Shown here piece after piece: positions 61,638 to 64,000 of a DNA stretch of 64,000 nt. Made by a program: the position numbers and the translations under genes. The notes under the pieces were generated by a model. That model worked only from the letters and a program-made list of their open reading frames with translations. It was not told the origin of the DNA and made no database searches. The DNA lies in assembly GCA_027492585.1 (NCBI GenBank), contig JAPUEK010000049.1, positions 1-64,000 of the forward strand. Reading direction: 5' to 3'. Source of the stretch: Paracoccaceae bacterium (lineage in GTDB: Bacteria; Pseudomonadota; Alphaproteobacteria; Rhodobacterales; Rhodobacteraceae). Each line of letters begins with the position of its first letter. Position 1 is the first letter of the stretch.

Positions 61638-63479
61638 ATGATCCTTCCTGCCCCCAAGATAATGGCCCGCTCCGGCCCCCCGGTGATCCGTCCCCTTGAT
61701 GAGGCGGCGATCAACCGCATCGCGGCGGGGGAGGTGGTGGAACGCCCGGCCTCCGCTGTGAAGGAGCTGGTGGAAAACGCGCTCGATGCCGGCGCGCGGC
61801 GGATTGCGGTCGATTATGCGGCGGGCGGCAAGGTGCTGATCCGGGTCACCGATGACGGCTGCGGCATGACGGCGGCGGATCTGCCGCTGGCCGTCGCCCG
61901 CCATGCGACCTCCAAGATCGACGGCTCGGACCTGCTGAACATCCGCTCCTTCGGCTTTCGCGGCGAGGCTCTGGCGAGCCTCGGTTCGGTCGGGCGGCTC
62001 ACCCTCACCTCCCGCGCGGCGGGGCAGGAGGGGGCGCAACTGACCGTCAGCGGCGGGCGCATGGGCGCGACGCGGCCCGCGGCCCTGTCGGGCGGCACGG
62101 TGGTCGAGCTGCGCGATCTTTTCTTCGCCACCCCCGCGCGGCTGAAATTCCTGCGCTCCGACCGGGCGGAGGCGCAGGCCATTGCCGATGTGATCCGCCG
62201 TCTGGCCATGGCGGAGCCGGAGGTGGGCTTCACCCTCTCCGAAGTGGCGGAAGGGGAGGCACCTCGCATGGTCTTCCGCGCCGATCCGCAATCGGGCGAT
62301 TTCTTTGCCGCCCTCCATGGCAGGCTCGCCTCGGTGCTGGGGCGGGAGTTCATCGAGAACGCCCTGCCCATCGACCTGGAGCGCGACGGGCTGCGGCTGA
62401 CCGGCTATGCCGCCCTGCCGACCTATTCGCGCGGCTCTTCGGTGCAGCAGTTCGTCTTCGTCAACGGCCGTCCGGTGCTGGACCGGATGCTGCTTGGCGC
62501 GCTGCGGGTGGCCTATTTCGATTTCCTCAGCCGCGACCGCCATCCGGCGGCGGTGCTGAACCTGATCTGCGATCCCGAAAGGGTGGATGTGAACGTCCAT
62601 CCCGCCAAATCGGAGGTCCGCTTCCGCGAGCCGGAGGCGGCGCGCAGCCTGATCATCACCGGGCTTCGCACGGCGCTGTCGGCGGCGGGTCACCGCGCCA
62701 GCAGCACCGTGGCCGATGCGACGCTGCAAGCCATGCGGCCCGAGGCCCCGCGCATCTACCAGATGGATCGCGCCTCCCAGCCCTCCCTGTCCCGTGCGAT
62801 GCTCTGGCAGGCGCCGGAGCCTGCCCCCGGTTTCGCCGAAGCCCCTTTCGAGGCGCCCACGGCCCGTATCGCCGAATCGGCGCCGGCACCGGAGGAAAAC
62901 CACCCCCTCGGCGCCGCCCGCGCGCAACTGCATGAGAATTACATCATCGCCCAGACCGCGACCGGCATGGTCATCGTCGATCAGCACGCCGCCCATGAGC
63001 GGCTGGTCTATGAGCGGCTGAAACGCCAGATGGCGGAAACCGGGATCAAGGCGCAATCGCTGCTCATCCCCGAAATCGTCGATCTTTCCCCGACGGATGC
63101 CGCCCGCCTTCTGGAGGCCGCACCCGATCTCCACCGGCTCGGCCTGACCATCGAGGCTTTCGGCGGCAGCGCCATTGCCGTGCGCGAAACCCCGGCGATC
63201 CTCGGCACCGTCTCCGCCGCCGCCCTTTTGCGTGACGTGCTGGATGAGTTGGCCGACCTTGGCCACAGCCAGAGCCTTCAGGCGCGGATGGAGGCGATCC
63301 TTAGTCGCATGGCCTGCCACGGCTCCATCCGCTCCGGCCGTCAGATGCGCGCCGAGGAGATGAACGCCCTCCTGCGCGAGATGGAGGCGACCCCCCATTC
63401 CGGCCAGTGCAACCACGGCCGCCCGACCTATGTGGAGCTGAAGCTCCACGACATCGAAAGGCTGTTCGGCAGAAGATGA
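61638..63479 (+). CDS. DNA mismatch repair protein MutL
   Basis: A 613-aa GHKL ATPase and endonuclease. The N-terminal motifs are NRIAAGEVVERPASAVKEL, DDGCGM and FGFRGEALASLGSVGRL. SVQQFVFVNGRPV marks the transducer domain. A linker of about 90 residues is variable. The C-terminal domain holds the nicking site D-Q-H-A-x2-E-x4-E (DQHAAHERLVYE), ACHGSIRSG and C-N-H-G-R-P-T, so this MutL is of the endonuclease type, consistent with MutH absence in alphaproteobacteria. The start ATG at 61638 is preceded by GGGGG; an ATG at 61662 is an alternative. It overlaps rmuC by four bases. Confidence 0.95.
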   Translation: MILPAPKIMARSGPPVIRPLDEAAINRIAAGEVVERPASAVKELVENALDAGARRIAVDYAAGGKVLIRVTDDGCGMTAADLPLAVARHATSKIDGSDLLNIRSFGFRGEALASLGSVGRLTLTSRAAGQEGAQLTVSGGRMGATRPAALSGGTVVELRDLFFATPARLKFLRSDRAEAQAIADVIRRLAMAEPEVGFTLSEVAEGEAPRMVFRADPQSGDFFAALHGRLASVLGREFIENALPIDLERDGLRLTGYAALPTYSRGSSVQQFVFVNGRPVLDRMLLGALRVAYFDFLSRDRHPAAVLNLICDPERVDVNVHPAKSEVRFREPEAARSLIITGLRTALSAAGHRASSTVADATLQAMRPEAPRIYQMDRASQPSLSRAMLWQAPEPAPGFAEAPFEAPTARIAESAPAPEENHPLGAARAQLHENYIIAQTATGMVIVDQHAAHERLVYERLKRQMAETGIKAQSLLIPEIVDLSPTDAARLLEAAPDLHRLGLTIEAFGGSAIAVRETPAILGTVSAAALLRDVLDELADLGHSQSLQARMEAILSRMACHGSIRSGRQMRAEEMNALLREMEATPHSGQCNHGRPTYVELKLHDIERLFGRR

Positions 63480-64000
63480 TCACCCTGTTCGGCCAGAGCT
63501 ATGACTGGAACGCCCCCGAAGTGCTGATCCCCGCCGGGATCGTGCTTGCGGTTCTGGGGGTGCTTCTGCTGATCCTGCGCGCCTCCGGCCGCTCCGCCCG
63601 CGCGGCGGAACCGCTCCTGCGCGAGATGGGCTGGCTCGGGCAGCGGGTGCAGGCGCTCGGCGACGGGCAGGAGCGGCTGGCGGGCGGTCTCCACCATGTC
63701 TCGGAGGTGCAGGCCCACAGCCAGACCGCCATGCTGCAACTGATGGAACAGCGCCTGGCCGAGGTGCAGCGCCATATGGGCGAAAGTCTGCAAGGCACCG
63801 CGACCCGCACCGCGCGTTCGCTGGGCGAGTTGCAGCAGCGGCTGGAGACCATCGACAAGGCGCAGGCCAATATCGAGAAGCTGTCGGGCAACGTCCTGAA
63901 CCTTCAGGACATTCTGGCCAACAAGCAGGCGCGCGGGGCCTTCGGGGAAATCCAGCTCAACGACATCGTGCAAAAGGCCCTGCCCGCCGATGCCTATTCG
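63476..64000 (+). CDS. DNA recombination protein RmuC, N-terminal part
   Basis: The first 175 residues of an RmuC-family protein, cut by the window edge. A membrane helix (IPAGIVLAVLGVLLLILRA) follows a short cytosolic or periplasmic start, then a long coiled coil with many Q and E heptads, then the beginning of the RmuC domain (LSGNVLNLQDILANKQARG, FGEIQL). E. coli RmuC limits DNA inversions at inverted repeats, and the fold is nuclease-like. The ATG overlaps the mutL stop (ATGA), so DNA repair genes are coupled here. Confidence 0.88.
   Translation, partial: MITLFGQSYDWNAPEVLIPAGIVLAVLGVLLLILRASGRSARAAEPLLREMGWLGQRVQALGDGQERLAGGLHHVSEVQAHSQTAMLQLMEQRLAEVQRHMGESLQGTATRTARSLGELQQRLETIDKAQANIEKLSGNVLNLQDILANKQARGAFGEIQLNDIVQKALPADAYS

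Noticed and set aside
60072-63449. Minus-strand open frame of 1125 codons opposite mutL and the M16 genes
   Set aside because: It is antisense to three genes with complete family motifs. High GC3 on the real strand removes stops from this frame, and it has no recognisable domain or ribosome site.

Overview
The window is chromosomal DNA from a high-GC alphaproteobacterium, almost certainly a member of the Rhodobacter/Paracoccus group (Rhodobacteraceae). The evidence is gene content (RpoHII-type sigma factor, TIGR02186/TauE pair, DUF3576 and DUF3035 lipoproteins, a Rhodobacter-type porin, the heparinase-purH-lspA-DUF3035-M16-M16 order), strong GC3 bias, very tight ATGA/GTGA/TGATG gene overlaps, and short intergenic palindromic repeats. 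There are no rRNA or tRNA genes, no transposase, no CRISPR array and no prophage. It is mostly housekeeping core genome. All genes except a frameshifted yraN, and rmuC which runs off the right edge, look intact.

Layout. 0-5.5 kb: a fatty/branched-acid acyl-CoA dehydrogenase under two MerR-type regulators with a 14-bp palindromic operator, then a divergent thioesterase-thioesterase-MATE operon. 5.5-13.4 kb: a TIGR02186/TauE-SafE pair and a purine nucleoside uptake and salvage operon (BMP-type ABC transporter, small secreted protein, purine nucleoside phosphorylase). 13.4-16 kb: RimI, TsaB, Nfu-type Fe-S scaffold, a small unknown protein and a universal stress protein. 16-20.7 kb: RibD-like reductase, class IV aminotransferase, VOC dioxygenase, a cysteine-containing membrane protein and TrpS. 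20.7-31.9 kb: inactive-looking rhomboid, MurJ, GlnD, LpoA-like lipoprotein, RsmI, broken YraN, GshB and ComM. 32-38 kb: GST, CobC-like phosphatase and CobU, RpoHII with an ECF-type promoter, CoaBC-Dut-membrane MoeB. 38-45 kb: DUF3576 lipoprotein, porin, YggS, amylosucrase-like enzyme, L,D-transpeptidase-like protein, RibA, OmpR-type response regulator. 45-48.3 kb: two related sRNA-like units flanking an MFS exporter, then exonuclease III and a lipoprotein. 48.4-54.2 kb: GT2 glycosyltransferase coupled to a two-domain SGNH/glycosidase protein, and two saccharopine-pathway dehydrogenases. 54.3-64 kb: heparinase-like protein, PurH, LspA, DUF3035 lipoprotein, an M16 peptidase pair, MutL and the start of RmuC.

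The less ordinary material is between and within genes. (1) A SorX-like sRNA lies behind the response regulator, and a second unit with the same core sequence and its own terminator lies beyond the adjacent MFS gene. (2) Three families of dispersed palindromic repeats are present. One (seven copies, two subtypes) is always found just 3' of a gene, and in one case it has left a secreted protein reading in frame into purine nucleoside phosphorylase. (3) A covarying double-hairpin repeat and a multi-hairpin tract are present. (4) A sigma-E-like promoter precedes rpoHII. (5) There are several unusual protein architectures: a rhomboid lacking both catalytic residues, a GST with a cysteine tail, a membrane-anchored MoeB, and an SGNH-GH fusion next to a GT2 enzyme. 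Oxidative-stress functions recur (RpoHII, SorX-like sRNA, GshB, Nfu, exonuclease III), but they are scattered rather than in one operon.
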